Below, piece after piece: positions 1 through 9,825 of a stretch of DNA of 40,344 bases. Made by a program: the position numbers and the translations under genes. The DNA comes from Circinella umbellata (taxonomy: Eukaryota; Mucoromycota; Mucoromycetes; Mucorales; Lichtheimiaceae). Under the pieces are notes generated by a model. That model saw only the letters and a list, made by a program, of their open reading frames with translations. It made no database searches and was not told where the DNA came from. Position 1 is the stretch's first letter. Each line of letters opens with the position of its first letter. The DNA is taken from contig JAIWNF010000131.1 in NCBI GenBank assembly GCA_025093555.1, forward strand, positions 1 through 40,344. Direction: 5' to 3'.

Positions 1-3
1 CGA

Positions 4-3000
4 ATGTCTTCACCAGGATTGGAAATTTTGACAGACTTGCCTAGCACAGAATTCCAGTGTAATAATTGTCTATACGTATTTGAAAAAAAAACAATCTCAG
101 AAAAGGATCATAAAAATCACTGTAAAAACTATAAAAAAAGAAGAAATGTTGAATCTATTGCAGAAAATGTTCCCTACCTGAACGAGCAAATGAATGATGC
201 ACAGCAAAACAGGTAAATATTCTTTTATACTCAAGAAGAAATTTAAACATTAGTATTTGATGATTTACAACAATTAGCAGTCTAGATTATTATGACGATG
301 ATACTCAGTGGGAAGACATTGAAGACCAATCTATACTTATTGAAGAACGAGAAGAAGAAGAACAAGAAAAGAACAAGAACAAGAAGAAGAGCAAGAAGAA
401 GAACAAGAAGACGAAGTCGAAGAAGAATGGATAGACGAAGAGGATGAAAATTTTACCTACTCAAATCAATCTATACAAAATTATACTGCCGCTAAAAAGT
501 ATAACTTCAATAAACAAAAGTATGCAGAGACCAGAGGTGAAAAATTTAGCAAAAAGTTTCTTGCACTAGCAACAAAGCACGGTGTTTCTCAAGGCTTTTA
601 TGATGAAATGATTCAATTGTTCAATGGATATATAAAGGATAAGCTTATTGAACCCCTTCTTTCACACCATTTATCTAAAAAGGTCGGTTATAATCAAACT
701 CATAAGATTATATACTTTTCTTATTGACTTTTTTACATTTTTATTCACTGATACGTTTTTTTAATAGTTGATGGAAATACCTATCCCATTAAGCCAAAGC
801 TTTATGATTGTTGCAGAAAGGGCTGTATGATGTTTCAACGTGTATCAAAAAAAGAAAAATGTGATTTTTGTAATGAACCACGGTATACCACAAAAAAACG
901 ACGATCAGATGGAGGAGTTCAGCAACAACAGCCATGTGCGCAAGTCAAACAACTCCGATAGCAGACCAATTGGCTTTATTATTATATCACAAAAGCTCCC
1001 GAGAAGAATTATTATATCGATCCAAATATCAATCAGTATCAGGAAATTATTCAGATGTTTTTGACGGCTACACATACAAAAATCTAAAAAAAGACGGCCA
1101 TTTTTCGAACCCAATGGATATAGCAATATCTTTGTATACCGATGGATTTACACTCTTTAACAAACAGCAGCTTACGATTATACACGTCGTTGTATTGAAT
1201 ATAGACCCCATCAGACGATATGAAACGAACAGAATGTTTCAAATTTGCATTGCACCTGGACCTTTAGCCCCACGTAGTCTATTTAGCTTTCTTCATCCAA
1301 CTATACAATCATTAAAAAGACTACAGAAATCAGGTATTTGCGTCAAAGGTGATGACGGAAAAACTTACTATTCACGTGTCCATATGCTATTGGCAACTGG
1401 TGATATACCAGCATGTTCAAAAATGATGTGTGCGCGGGGTCATACATTCAGGTAATTATTATAGAGCATTAAGTCTGTATGTTGCATTTGTGTATATTAA
1501 TCACTCATTTTCGAATTCTTTACTACTAGGTATGGATGCCGATTTTGTGAAATTCTTGGTGGTGCAGCACCAAACACTAAAGGGGAGAAGAGAGGGATGT
1601 ATTTTGTCCCAGATAAAAGAGTGCGACCACGTATGCGACCACTTAAAGATTTTCAAGAAGGAAATGTTGATAAGGGGATATTACGTCCATCACCATTTCG
1701 TGATTTATATTCTTATAACGGTTCTGTGACTTATGGCCTTGATTCAATGCATTTGATTGGACTGGGAATAGCTAAGCAATTATGGAAATTGATATGTGGA
1801 AAGTAGGTTCAATGTTCATTACTATATTATTACTTGCTGCAAGTTATATATATAAAACTAATTGATGTATCCTATTATGTTAGGTACGGTGAAAAGGGGA
1901 ATCCTTTTTTTCTACGAAACAGCATTAGAAAAACAATTGGTCAATCGTTGGCAAATTCAAGGAAAACAATTCCATCTACCTTCAGCAATTGCACTATTGA
2001 TATATCACAGCAAGCTGGTTATCTTCGATCTATTGATTATATACATGTCGTTTGTCTTATTGCTCCAACTTTGATTGCTGAAATGATTACCAACAAAGAA
2101 GCAAAAACTGCTATATTTGCCCTTGCAAGTGTATGCAACATAACTTTTAAAAAAACAATTACGGACGACGACTTAAAAAAACTCAAAAAAGATGTGGACG
2201 TGTGGCTCCAGTATCTGAAATCTCAAGTTGATAACAAAAGTATCAGTGGTACCGTCTTTACCATTTCTCAACATTACTTAACACATCTCGACCATATAAT
2301 AGTTGCGATGGGTCCATTAAGCTATTATAATGCCTTCTGTCAAGAAAGGGCAATTGGAGAAATAAAAAAAAAAGTAAAATCACGCTCAGCAACAGGTGTC
2401 AGTGCTGGAAATATTATGGTTGCACTTGCAGCACAGCGATATGTAGAACGAGTTGGACTTGGATTTGATTATAATACCAAAAAATTGCATAAACAAGAAG
2501 TGCTGGCCGATTCGGTTGATGATAATGCGCGCGAAATATGGGGACCATATTGGAATGATACAGTAGCCAATTATGACGAATACAATCTAAAACAAGCACT
2601 TACTGATTACTGGTCTGTACATGTACCAAACTTTGAATCACTTAATCCTATAATTGAAATTGGATCAAGATTATGGATAAATGAACAAGAAATGGTAGGG
2701 AGTGCTTATCGAGAACGAAATGAAGACCGTCGCGATGATTATTTTGCAAAACTGTTAATTGAAGTGGATACTGATAGAAGAAGACGAACTATGGTGCGCA
2801 AAGCAAAGGTTTTTTTTGGTGATGTGATTTTTTTTTTCAGGAATAGACAAGAAAACGAAACAAGACTCTTGGCGCTTGTAAAAGTATGGGAAACTACTGT
2901 ACCAAAACCAAAAGGGTATCCTTATTTGCATCCAGGATCTTCTTCAAAATACTTTGTAACATCTGTCTATGATATTGAATGCTTTGCTGGAAAAGTCAGT

Positions 3001-3102
3001 GCTCCATCGGGACGATCATATATTATATGGCCTGGGATAACGGAGTTGAATCCTGCAGATGTCCCTAAACTTACTCATCTTTATTGGTCATATTCTTCCT
3101 GA
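4..3102 (+). pseudogene. CACTA/Tnp2-type DNA transposase, frame-broken copy
   Basis: This is a transposase-family gene in several exons. The first exon (4-212) encodes a C2H2-like finger (C-x2-C ... H-x3-HC). An acidic Glu-rich segment follows from 281, then a Cys-rich motif near 800-880 (YDCCRKGCMMF ... CDFC). The catalytic part shows SLYTDGFTLF, APGPLAP, TGDIPA and, across an intron at 1452-1529, HTFRYGCRFC. The LDSMHLIGLG motif near 1740-1770 is followed by an intron (1803-1883). A long final exon ends at 3102 and carries CQERAIGEIKK. These motifs and their order fit the Tnp2/CACTA (EnSpm/Plavaka-like) superfamily. The reading frame breaks inside the GAA-rich tract near 367-375 and again near 940-950, and the exon join at 682/768 does not keep phase. 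I therefore call it a degenerate copy; sequencing error in the repeat tract is the alternative. Terminal inverted repeats were not identified. Confidence 0.75.
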
Positions 3103-3447
3103 TGAATATGTAACACGCTTTTTTCAACATAGTTTATCATGATAGACTATTTTTTATTATTATTTTGTTTCTTATATATGTAAGTGGTATAACATTTTTT
3201 TCATCACGTCTTATATGTAACACCAAGTACATTTCTATTATTGTTTGTCTTTTTTAGTAATCCAATAAAATTGTTTGAAGTAGGATTATACACACGATGT
3301 TCACAAGACTTATTTATTTATTATTATTATTAACTATCCACCCCAACCTTGCGGTAAAACACGCGTAATTTGAAAAAGAAAAATTCAACCAAACTGGCAT
3401 AGGCGCCCCTTTTTCCAATCAATTTTTTTTTCTATCATTTTTGATAT
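3103..3447. other. AT-rich spacer, no gene seen
   Basis: The sequence between the CACTA-type relic and the next coding segment is AT-rich, with poly-T runs and a TTATTTATTATTATTATT stretch. A short GC-richer patch near 3340-3410 (CCACCCCAACCTTGCGG) breaks the pattern. No open frame of interest and no recognisable RNA gene were seen. Confidence 0.5.
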
Positions 3448-4849
3448 GCACCCAAAACAAAAACACGAACAAACAAAAACGGACCACAAGCAAACCAAGA
3501 TTTTTATAATATACAAGCTGCTATTCAAAAATTAACCACAAATATAGTATTACTGAACGATAAGGTTGACCATTTAACCAACTGTATCCAGGATTTGCAA
3601 GACGACGTGAGAAAAAGCAGTGAAGAGAATCAACGTCTCAAAAAAGTCATTAATAATCAAACCCCAGTCGAACCAAAGCAAAAATACAATAACACTTATA
3701 TCAGACCATTGTATCGACCAACCAACATATGAAAGGAAGAATAAAGGAACGGGAAAGATAGACGTTATCAAGCAGCAATACTCAATTAATTTATTTATAT
3801 GGCTAATTCAAGAATATCATACAAGAAATAATCTCTTACCTATACCGGATGGAAGAGCTCGCTCGCAAGCACGACATGGCATGACTCTGTACAAACCGAT
3901 ACTTCATCGATTTAAATTAAAAAAGAATATCACAAGTGATATAGGATGGAGCGACAGACGCGTAAAACCGTACCACCGATGTTTAAAGGATCAAGTTGAA
4001 AAGGCAGTAAACCAGTATATACCGATCGGGGCATGCACTGCGTTCTGGGGTGCCAGAATAATGCTGCAAAAGAACTGGAATCTTATACAAGTAGATGCAG
4101 AATTGACCGAAAAGACAGCAAAAGATGGAAAGAACAACAGTTATAACAATGGTACACATAACATATATAATAATAATAAGTAATAAGTAATACCAGTATT
4201 AATTAAGTACCCTTTCTGATTAACTTTTTTCATGTTGCTTAATACATTTTGGTTTTTAGATAATGGACATAATCGTGAAAACAGTACCACATCCAGCAGT
4301 GGTCATGATGTTTCGGAAGATGATGGCGAATATTATGAACATGATGAAAGTGATGAAGATGACCACAACGACTACGATAATAATAATAGTAATAATAATT
4401 ACGATATAATAATGACAATGATAACGACGAGATGACGATGAGGATGATAGCAACTACGACGATGGTGACAATGACAATGACGATAATAATGATGACGATG
4501 ATAATAATAATCACAACGATGACGATGACAACGATGACAACGATGACGATGACGATGATGACGATGATGAAGGTGAAGATGGTGCAGATGACTGCATTTT
4601 ATTAAGCCCCAAAAGAAAAGGAAACACAGGACCATCCCCAAAAAATAAAAGAAAAATCAACGACACAATTAGTACTCGTACCATGAGTAAGATTACTAGT
4701 ATTAATGAAAAACGACGTCGAGATTATGATGACATCAACATTAATAATAATATAACAAACGATTCAAGGAACAAAAGAGTACGAGGAAAAAAACAAAAAA
4801 GCTCAACTACTAAAAAGATGACAACATCATCAAATGTAAATAATTAGGA
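3448..4849 (+). pseudogene. Unrecognised coiled-coil plus acidic low-complexity protein, frame broken
   Basis: I do not recognise this family. The coding signal starts without a clear ATG. From about 3500 it gives a heptad-like coiled coil (VLLNDKVDHLTNCIQDLQDD) ending at a stop at 3730-3732. A second frame, open from 3620, carries a compact, conserved-looking domain: NLFIWLIQEYHTRNN, GWSDRRVKPYHR and ACTAFWGARIMLQKNWN. A plausible 108-nt intron (4152-4259, GT...AG) then joins in frame to a Ser/Asp/Asn-rich tail. This tail runs into a GAT/GAC/AAT repeat (about 4370-4570), after which a third frame continues with acidic residues and a basic, NLS-like end (SPKRKGN, KNKRK, RGKKQK) to a stop near 4849. 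The acid-basic composition suggests a nuclear protein. The two frame changes mean either undetected introns, repeat slippage or decay. Its position among transposon relics suggests a mobile-element accessory gene or a lineage-specific family. Confidence 0.5.
4370..4575. repeat. GAY/AAT trinucleotide microsatellite (Asp/Asn tract)
   Basis: About 200 bases are almost entirely GAT, GAC and AAT triplets. Read on the plus strand they encode poly-Asp/Asn. The coding frame differs before and after the tract (frame of 4260-4435 versus frame of 4434-4849), so the repeat is the likely site of a slippage frameshift. Confidence 0.85.
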
Positions 4850-5036
4850 CAGCCTGTATTATTATAAATTATATTCTCATTTCTTTTATAAAAATAATAA
4901 ACCACTAGTTCATGAAGTAATATAAGTATAATAAATTAAAATTTCAATGCTTACATTAAGCTGAACAATGAGCTTGTTATTCCATTATTTAACTTTGAAT
5001 ATCTCCATTTTCCTCTGAAAACTCTCCATTTGCCAT

Positions 5037-5121
5037 CTCCGAAAAATCTCCAAAGCATTAAGCTCTGAAAAATTTTTTCAGAGATGTAGATTTTCAGGAG
5101 AAAAATGCAATTTTTTCGGAG
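5037..5121. repeat. Nested inverted repeat (fold-back element candidate)
   Basis: A perfect 10-bp inverted repeat (CTCTGAAAAA at 5063-5072 and its complement at 5074-5083, one base between) lies inside a second perfect 10-bp pair (CTCCGAAAAA at 5037-5046 and TTTTTCGGAG at 5112-5121). Flanking bases carry further variants of the CTCTGAAAA/CTCCGAAAA word. This could be a small fold-back/MITE-like element or the 3' end of the relic that ends at 5131. Confidence 0.6.
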
Positions 5122-5130
5122 TTTTTATGC

Positions 5131-6170
5131 TCAAAGTGCAAGATGTTTCTTGGGCATACGCATACACACTGTCAGTATACATTCTTGATAAAGTTCTTGT
5201 GCTTTATTGGCACGTTCTTCTTCTGTCGACTTGGCCAACAAAGTTGGATCTCCAATTGTTCATGCTGCTATCGGATCAAAGTCATCCTTGATATGTAACT
5301 TTGCCTGGGACAATAATTCTTGAAGTTTTTTTTTTGTATGATGAATGAATTGATAATCTCATAGTACCATGAGTAGGAAAGTGAGCATCAATAACTCTTT
5401 CTTAGGCAATATCAACAAGGCGAAGAGCATGACGTACTTCATTATAGAGAGTACAATGCGGAGAAGGAATATATACTACAGTATATGATGTAGTGTCAGT
5501 AGCAGATTGTAAGATACAATGTGCCCAAGTTAATATCTTTTCAGTTGGAGGGCTGTTGTTATTTTTCTTTTTTCTTGGTGGTAAATGTTTCGAGTAACAT
5601 TGGCATAAGTGCTATGTGCTGGTAACGACGATGCTGTTGTTTATCCAATTGAAGTAGTTGCTTTTGTAGTAGTTTTTCTTTATCTGCAGCGACTTAGATA
5701 TGACCCTTTTCTATTTCAGTCTTTCTTTTTGCCCAATCTTCATCAGTCAAAGCATGAATAGAGTCCTTCGTAGTGGTAAGTTGTTCATCTATATCCACAT
5801 CGTGAGAAGTATGAGATTCAGTTGGATTATTGCTACATGTTTTCAGTTGAGCTATTTTGGCATGTGCTGCTCCCAATTCCAGTTTAGCTGTGTCCAATTC
5901 AATTGTTAATTTTGGCCAGATTCGTGTCACATTTGGTTTTCTTCAATTAGTGCATTCATTTGCTTTAATTGGTCTTCTGCTGTGTACAATCGTTCTTCTA
6001 TGGAATAATGGCGCTGTTCTGATAAAGTTGTACGTTTTTCAACTTCTTCTAAACATGTGAGCAATTCTGCCAAGCTATCCTTACTTATAAAGAATGATTC
6101 TGTTCTTTGTGTCTTGTTCTATGACCCATCTGGGAAAGATGACTGTTGGTAGCAGAACTGGCATGTGGTG
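5131..6170 (-). pseudogene. Decayed ORF1/gag-like protein of a retroelement (probable)
   Basis: Read on the minus strand, this segment keeps one protein-like trail through at least two frame shifts (near 5930 and 5580) and several in-frame stops. The N-terminal part is a coiled coil (LAELLTCLEEVEKRTTLSEQ, then EERLYTAEDQLKQMNALIEE). Next come IELDTAKLELGAAHAKIAQL and KEKLLQKQLLQLDKQQHRRY. The C-terminal part reads ILTWAHCILQSATDTTSYTV, VYIPSPHCTLYNEVRHALRL and VIDAHFPTHGTMRLSIHSSY, ending LAL-stop. Coiled coil followed by a compact domain resembles ORF1-type proteins of fungal non-LTR elements, but I assign this from general resemblance only. No reverse transcriptase lies next to it. A decayed host gene is the alternative. 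Confidence 0.4.
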
Positions 6171-6445
6171 ATAATGATCTATGTTGTATCCAACACATAT
6201 TATTCATAAAGATAATTATTTGTCATTTTAATTATTAAAGTATAGCGTATCTTTAATTATGCTTTGCTGACATTTCGTGTATTTCCCTATTTGGACCATG
6301 ATTTATAAGAACACAGAAGTCTGTCTTCTATAATGATATAAGATAATAGCTGCGTAGATATATCGTATCGTCAACCGCTCAAAGGCTAATCTTAATATCA
6401 TTAATCTTATATTCATAATTCACACGGTCATGACAAATATAAATC

Positions 6446-6612
6446 TTATGTATACACATATTAATATATCCCACTGATAATAAGATTCATATAAATAGAG
6501 ATAATATTTTATTTTAATAAACTTCAGTTCAATTATTGTTCTTTTAGGTCTCGTTGACTTTTTAACGTCTCTTTTATTTTATTATATTTGATTGATATAA
6601 CACTAATGCATT
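6446..6612 (+). repeat. Direct repeat copy 1 (LTR-like or promoter-like)
   Basis: This block is clearly related to 9333-9509 in the same orientation. Shared words include CATATAAATAGAGA, TATTTTATT, GTTCTTTT, GTTGACTT and a closing TTGATATA-AACA region. It contains a TATA-like core (TATAAATAGAG). It could be a solo LTR or another terminal repeat; neither target-site duplication nor primer-binding site is clear. Confidence 0.55.
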
Positions 6613-7281
6613 TCGAATGTTTGATTTTTTTGTAGGGGGATTTTGGTTATGCGAAGAGGTGTATCTGAGGAACGACGTTTGGTATTAAGTTGTCTATCCA
6701 TTGGAGTGATGATGATTGAATAATTCAAATTAGCCATTCAAGGCTATATCGACCATAGTAATTTTATTAACAACAGCACGGATAATAGGTCACTTTTGGC
6801 TAGACAACTGATAGCAGGACGCCTTCATTGTCAAACTTAGTAGCTATACTACCACTACTTCCTGACACAGATAAGGATCTGTTACAGATTATCTGTAGAA
6901 AAAAAGTAGTTTTATAGATAATAAGGGGTAGTTTGAGGTTCGAGTGTTATAGGAAGGAAATGAAAAAGGTGCTATTCATGTCACTGTTTTTGGCAGGTAC
7001 AGTGCATTCTGTCTTAAACTGTCAATGTTCGAATATTGAAAATATTTTAAATCCCATCGGATAATATTACATCCACGGTTAAAGGTATTAAGCCCCTATT
7101 CATCAGCATATGTATAATAATATAATGGTCAGAAAAAGTTTAGAGTTAATTTCATTGTTTTATTAAAAGATTTGAGGGAAATAAAAAAGGAATATTTATA
7201 TAATGTAAAAATATTATGCAAAAAGAAAATATAAATAATAAAAAGATCTAAAGAAAAAAGAAAAATAAAATAAAAAGCATA
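6613..7281. other. AT-rich spacer with no assignable gene
   Basis: This stretch lies between the first direct repeat and the DDE relic. A short plus-strand frame from 6650 (MRRGVSEERRLVLSCLSIGV, a stop, then about 40 open codons) looks mildly protein-like but matches nothing I can name. From about 7140 the sequence is A-rich. Confidence 0.4.
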
Positions 7282-8155
7282 TTAATCATGTACACCTAGT
7301 TTGCAGTGAGAAAGATTACTTTTTGAAGTAAATTTTTCTACAAGTGTAAACGCTTCGTTTCCATCTTTCATATTATTATATGCACGAATATAACGCCAAC
7401 AGCGATTATAGTATCGTCTGATTTCAATAGGCATAGCATTTGGGGGGGGGACACCTGATCAAGAAAACCATCGAGGTTTTCCTGCAATGCTTTAAAGGAA
7501 TAATCGCATTCTCTTCTTGCTATTCTTTTAGTTGCGCTCCAATACCTCTCTATCCAATTGGTATCGCAATGGTACTTTGGATAAAGTGCATATAGATGAC
7601 CAGCCTTTATTACAAGTTCTTCTAAGGCTGTTTTCTGAGCACGAAAATCGAGTTGGTTTTCACGCATGTGGTATAGACAACAAGAATCATCAGAATTAGG
7701 TTCCTTGTTACCACATTTGGCCTTCCAATACTTTCCTTGTGCTTTATATTCATCCCATTTTCCAGGACCATGTTCTTTTAAAATTGTTTCTATTCCTTTT
7801 CTAAAGTATAAAAGTTTTGAATTTTTCTTTTACTATCTGTTCCAATATAGTAGCTAGGTAGAATTACACGTTGGTTTATTGAATCCAATCTTGTGTCCTT
7901 TTAATTAAAGCTATTTACACGCTTGGCGCTAGGTGCATAATCATTATGATTAGATGATTGATCGAGTAAAAACAAAGCTTGGCACCCAGGATGGAGTCTT
8001 TTGAATAGTGGGATCACATCATCTTCTAGTTGTTCATACATGTCTTTCCATGTCCAATATCCATCACGATTGGTACCAGTATAAAACAACTTCTGTGATT
8101 TCCAATTTTTAATTCGCATTGTTCCATGGCAAGGACACTGAAATTCACTGACCAT
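7282..8155 (-). pseudogene. DDE superfamily transposase relic
   Basis: On the minus strand, three frames line up into one DDE-transposase C-terminal half. The first part (8155-7900) carries the second catalytic-Asp motif, ALFLLDQSSNH, after MVSEFQCPCHG. A shifted frame gives a linker (LDSINQRVILPSYYIGTDSK). The third part (about 7805-7450) has KEHGPGKWDEYK and LYPKYHCDTNWIERYWSATK, where the NxIE(R)YW motif supplies the third acidic residue. A final shift at a nine-C run (7442-7450, minus strand) leads to AMPIEIRRYYNRCWRYIRAY and a stop at 7282-7284. The DQSSNH ... PKYHC.LN.IE.YW pattern is that of DDE endonuclease-type transposases widespread in fungi. The N-terminal half with the first Asp was not found. 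It is non-functional as written. Confidence 0.75.
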
Positions 8156-8545
8156 TATTGATCAACCAGGGGACCTACAATTACATCTATCCAAGAAGCT
8201 GCAACGGATTTTACAGCGACTTACATACTTCAATTAAATTATATATATATACATATATATCTAATATACTGTTGCATTACAAAACCCGCTTTGATTTGTC
8301 TAATATTTATTAGCTTTACTTTGTGATATTGTCACTTGCATTCATAATAGCATCATTTCTATCGAACATCTTATTGTATATCAAATCCTATTTTTTAAGA
8401 ATTCACAGCATGTGAAGTGAATTTATTGACGGCCACTGAAATTTCATTATAACAGTAGTTGGGTGGACGTAAATATGACAGATTTTATCAAACAGATATA
8501 TAACTCTATATAATGACTATTCTTAAAGACTTGAAATGGCATTTG
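8156..8545. other. AT-rich spacer, nothing assignable
   Basis: The region upstream of the minus-strand DDE relic contains an AT dinucleotide run near 8239-8262. I found no credible continuation of the transposase N-terminus and no other gene. Confidence 0.4.
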
Positions 8546-8640
8546 CTAGAACTTGGACTGGATTCGAACGGGGACCTGTTAACATTGGCTTTCTTCTTTG
8601 TCGTGGCGCACTCTCCATTACGCCGGGGCACGAGGCCCTG
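8546..8640 (-). other. tRNA-like fragment with A-box and B-box-like words
   Basis: Read on the minus strand, the segment has GGCGTAATGGAGAGTGCG, similar to an internal A box with D arm, and about 45 nt later CGTTCGAATCC, close to the B-box/T-loop consensus GGTTCGANNCC. GGCG and CGCC can pair around a D-like loop. The acceptor ends do not pair, and no clean anticodon stem or T stem forms, so it is not a functional tRNA. A tRNA pseudogene or the head of a tRNA-derived SINE are the options. Confidence 0.3.
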
Positions 8641-8750
8641 TATATAAAATCCAACGAACTTCCATACAAAAAAAAACAGTAGAAATCCATTTTATTCACC
8701 GCTGACTTTAAAAAAAGTACAAATAGGTCTACCTTTGCATAGTGAAAGAG

Positions 8751-9314
8751 AAGAGTAGATGCACTTGCGGCCCAACATAACTACTAGTTACCGAAATATT
8801 AGAGATTATTACACCAAGATCGGAACGCAGCTGTCATAGATGCTTTCCACAGGATTGGAGACTCAAGAGTCTATATAGTTATCCACCTTGAAAACTAATT
8901 CCACAAGTATTGAAGAACAAGAAACAAATACGTATAAGACTAAAGAAGGTAGTCTTAGTGATACTGTTATAGGTGAGCCAGTATGATACTGGTTTCCATT
9001 AATTTTAAAAAATAAAACACCACACAAATTCTCTGATATGGAAGATAAACCAGAATTGGTTTTTAGCTGCATGGAGGTTATCAACAACCACAGGAAGAAA
9101 ATTGGCCTAAATGAAGAAACCATACAATTTCTAGGGAGGAAAACGAGAGATTCCACAGCAAAAGCATATGATAGAGGAGGGGGCCACTGAGTAAAATGGT
9201 GCGAAAAGAACAAAGAAAATACTATCAAATATAATGCAAAAGATGCCTGCAACTTCTTGATAAACAATAACAAATACAGCAACACACATCTTAACGGACT
9301 ACGCTCCTCAATTC
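8751..9314 (+). pseudogene. DIRS-like retrotransposon relic: RNase H end to tyrosine-recombinase N-domain
   Basis: The plus strand keeps a broken pol-like trail. From 8755 it reads VDALAAQHNY-stop-LPKY-stop-RLLHQ, then NAAVIDAF; this resembles the end of an RNase H domain (DLFA...LPKYW...DAF) with Gln and Trp codons turned to stops. After a one-base slip near 8848 it reads DWRLKSLYSYPP-stop-KLIPQVL (the usual PPW.LIP...L with Trp lost), then KKVVLVILL. A further slip near 8983 gives YWFPLILKNKTPHKF. From 9101 comes IGLNEETIQFLGRKTRDSTA, AYDRGGGH-stop-VKWCEKNKENTI and ACNFLINNNKYSNTHLNGLR, which fits the core-binding domain of a tyrosine recombinase. RNase H followed by a recombinase is the DIRS/Ngaro layout. 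The catalytic recombinase domain is absent: an A-run begins at about 9315. Confidence 0.6.
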
Positions 9315-9332
9315 AAAAAAAAAAAAACCACA

Positions 9333-9509
9333 TATACCCGCATACGCATATTGATATACGTATCTCACCGATAATAAGGATTTCATATAAATAGAGAGAG
9401 TATTTTATTGTGAAAACTTCATTTTAATTTTGTTCTTTTGGTCCTAGTTGACTTATAACTGTCTCCTTTCTCATTTTTATTTTTATTGATATACAACACA
9501 TGTAATGCT
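9333..9509 (+). repeat. Direct repeat copy 2 (LTR-like or promoter-like)
   Basis: This diverged second copy of the block at 6446-6612 has the same orientation and lies about 2.9 kb downstream. It shares the CATATAAATAGAGA core and the closing TTGATATACAACA region. It begins directly after an A-run that truncates the DIRS-like relic, so it either inserted there or belongs to that element's terminal repeats. Confidence 0.55.
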
Positions 9510-9569
9510 AATTATGCTAATAGTAACGTTATATCTTACAATACACTTGACATTATTACAAATCTTCGT

Positions 9570-9825
9570 TTTTTGACCAAGTAATCGATTGCACAGTTAC
9601 TAGTAGTAGTATCGAACTAAAAGTCACGAGAACAATTAGAGTCCCCTATAAATAGATGAGCCAATAGTACAAATTCACTACTACCTGCAACTATATAAAC
9701 TGACACAAGTGTTACTTTATCATTCAAATACGTATCAAGAAGCTTATGTTTTCATTATCTATAATATCTAATTGCATAACAAGCTTTTCTTCATTAATAA
9801 TTTCAGCTTTACGTAACCATACCAT
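9570..9825 (-). pseudogene. Possible non-LTR retroelement endonuclease scrap
   Basis: Two short minus-strand frames look protein-like. One (9825-9727) reads VWLRKAEIINEEKLVMQLDI and stops. The other (about 9744-9570) reads YLNDKVTLVSVYIVAGSSEF, LLAHLFIGDSNCSRDF and then stops. The order 'VSVY ... GDSNC' recalls the strand and metal-ligand motif (VYxP ... GDFN) of APE-type endonucleases of LINE elements. No reverse transcriptase is found nearby. This is a weak call. Confidence 0.25.

Noticed and set aside
2809..2840. GT...AG segment of 32 bases in the CACTA-type final exon
   Set aside because: Removing it brings an immediate stop, while the unspliced frame reads on through family-like sequence.
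4232..4641. Several overlapping frames on both strands
   Set aside because: They are products of the GAY/AAT microsatellite (poly-His, poly-Tyr, poly-Ile on the minus strand).
6650..6840. MRRGVSEERRLVL... plus-strand frame as a helix-turn-helix protein
   Set aside because: It has an early stop, no continuation and no recognisable motif.
8546..8640. Functional tRNA gene
   Set aside because: Acceptor and T stems do not pair, and no clear anticodon arm exists.
8863..9285. 140-codon hydrophobic minus-strand frame
   Set aside because: It is the antisense of the DIRS-like relic and has no domain features of its own.
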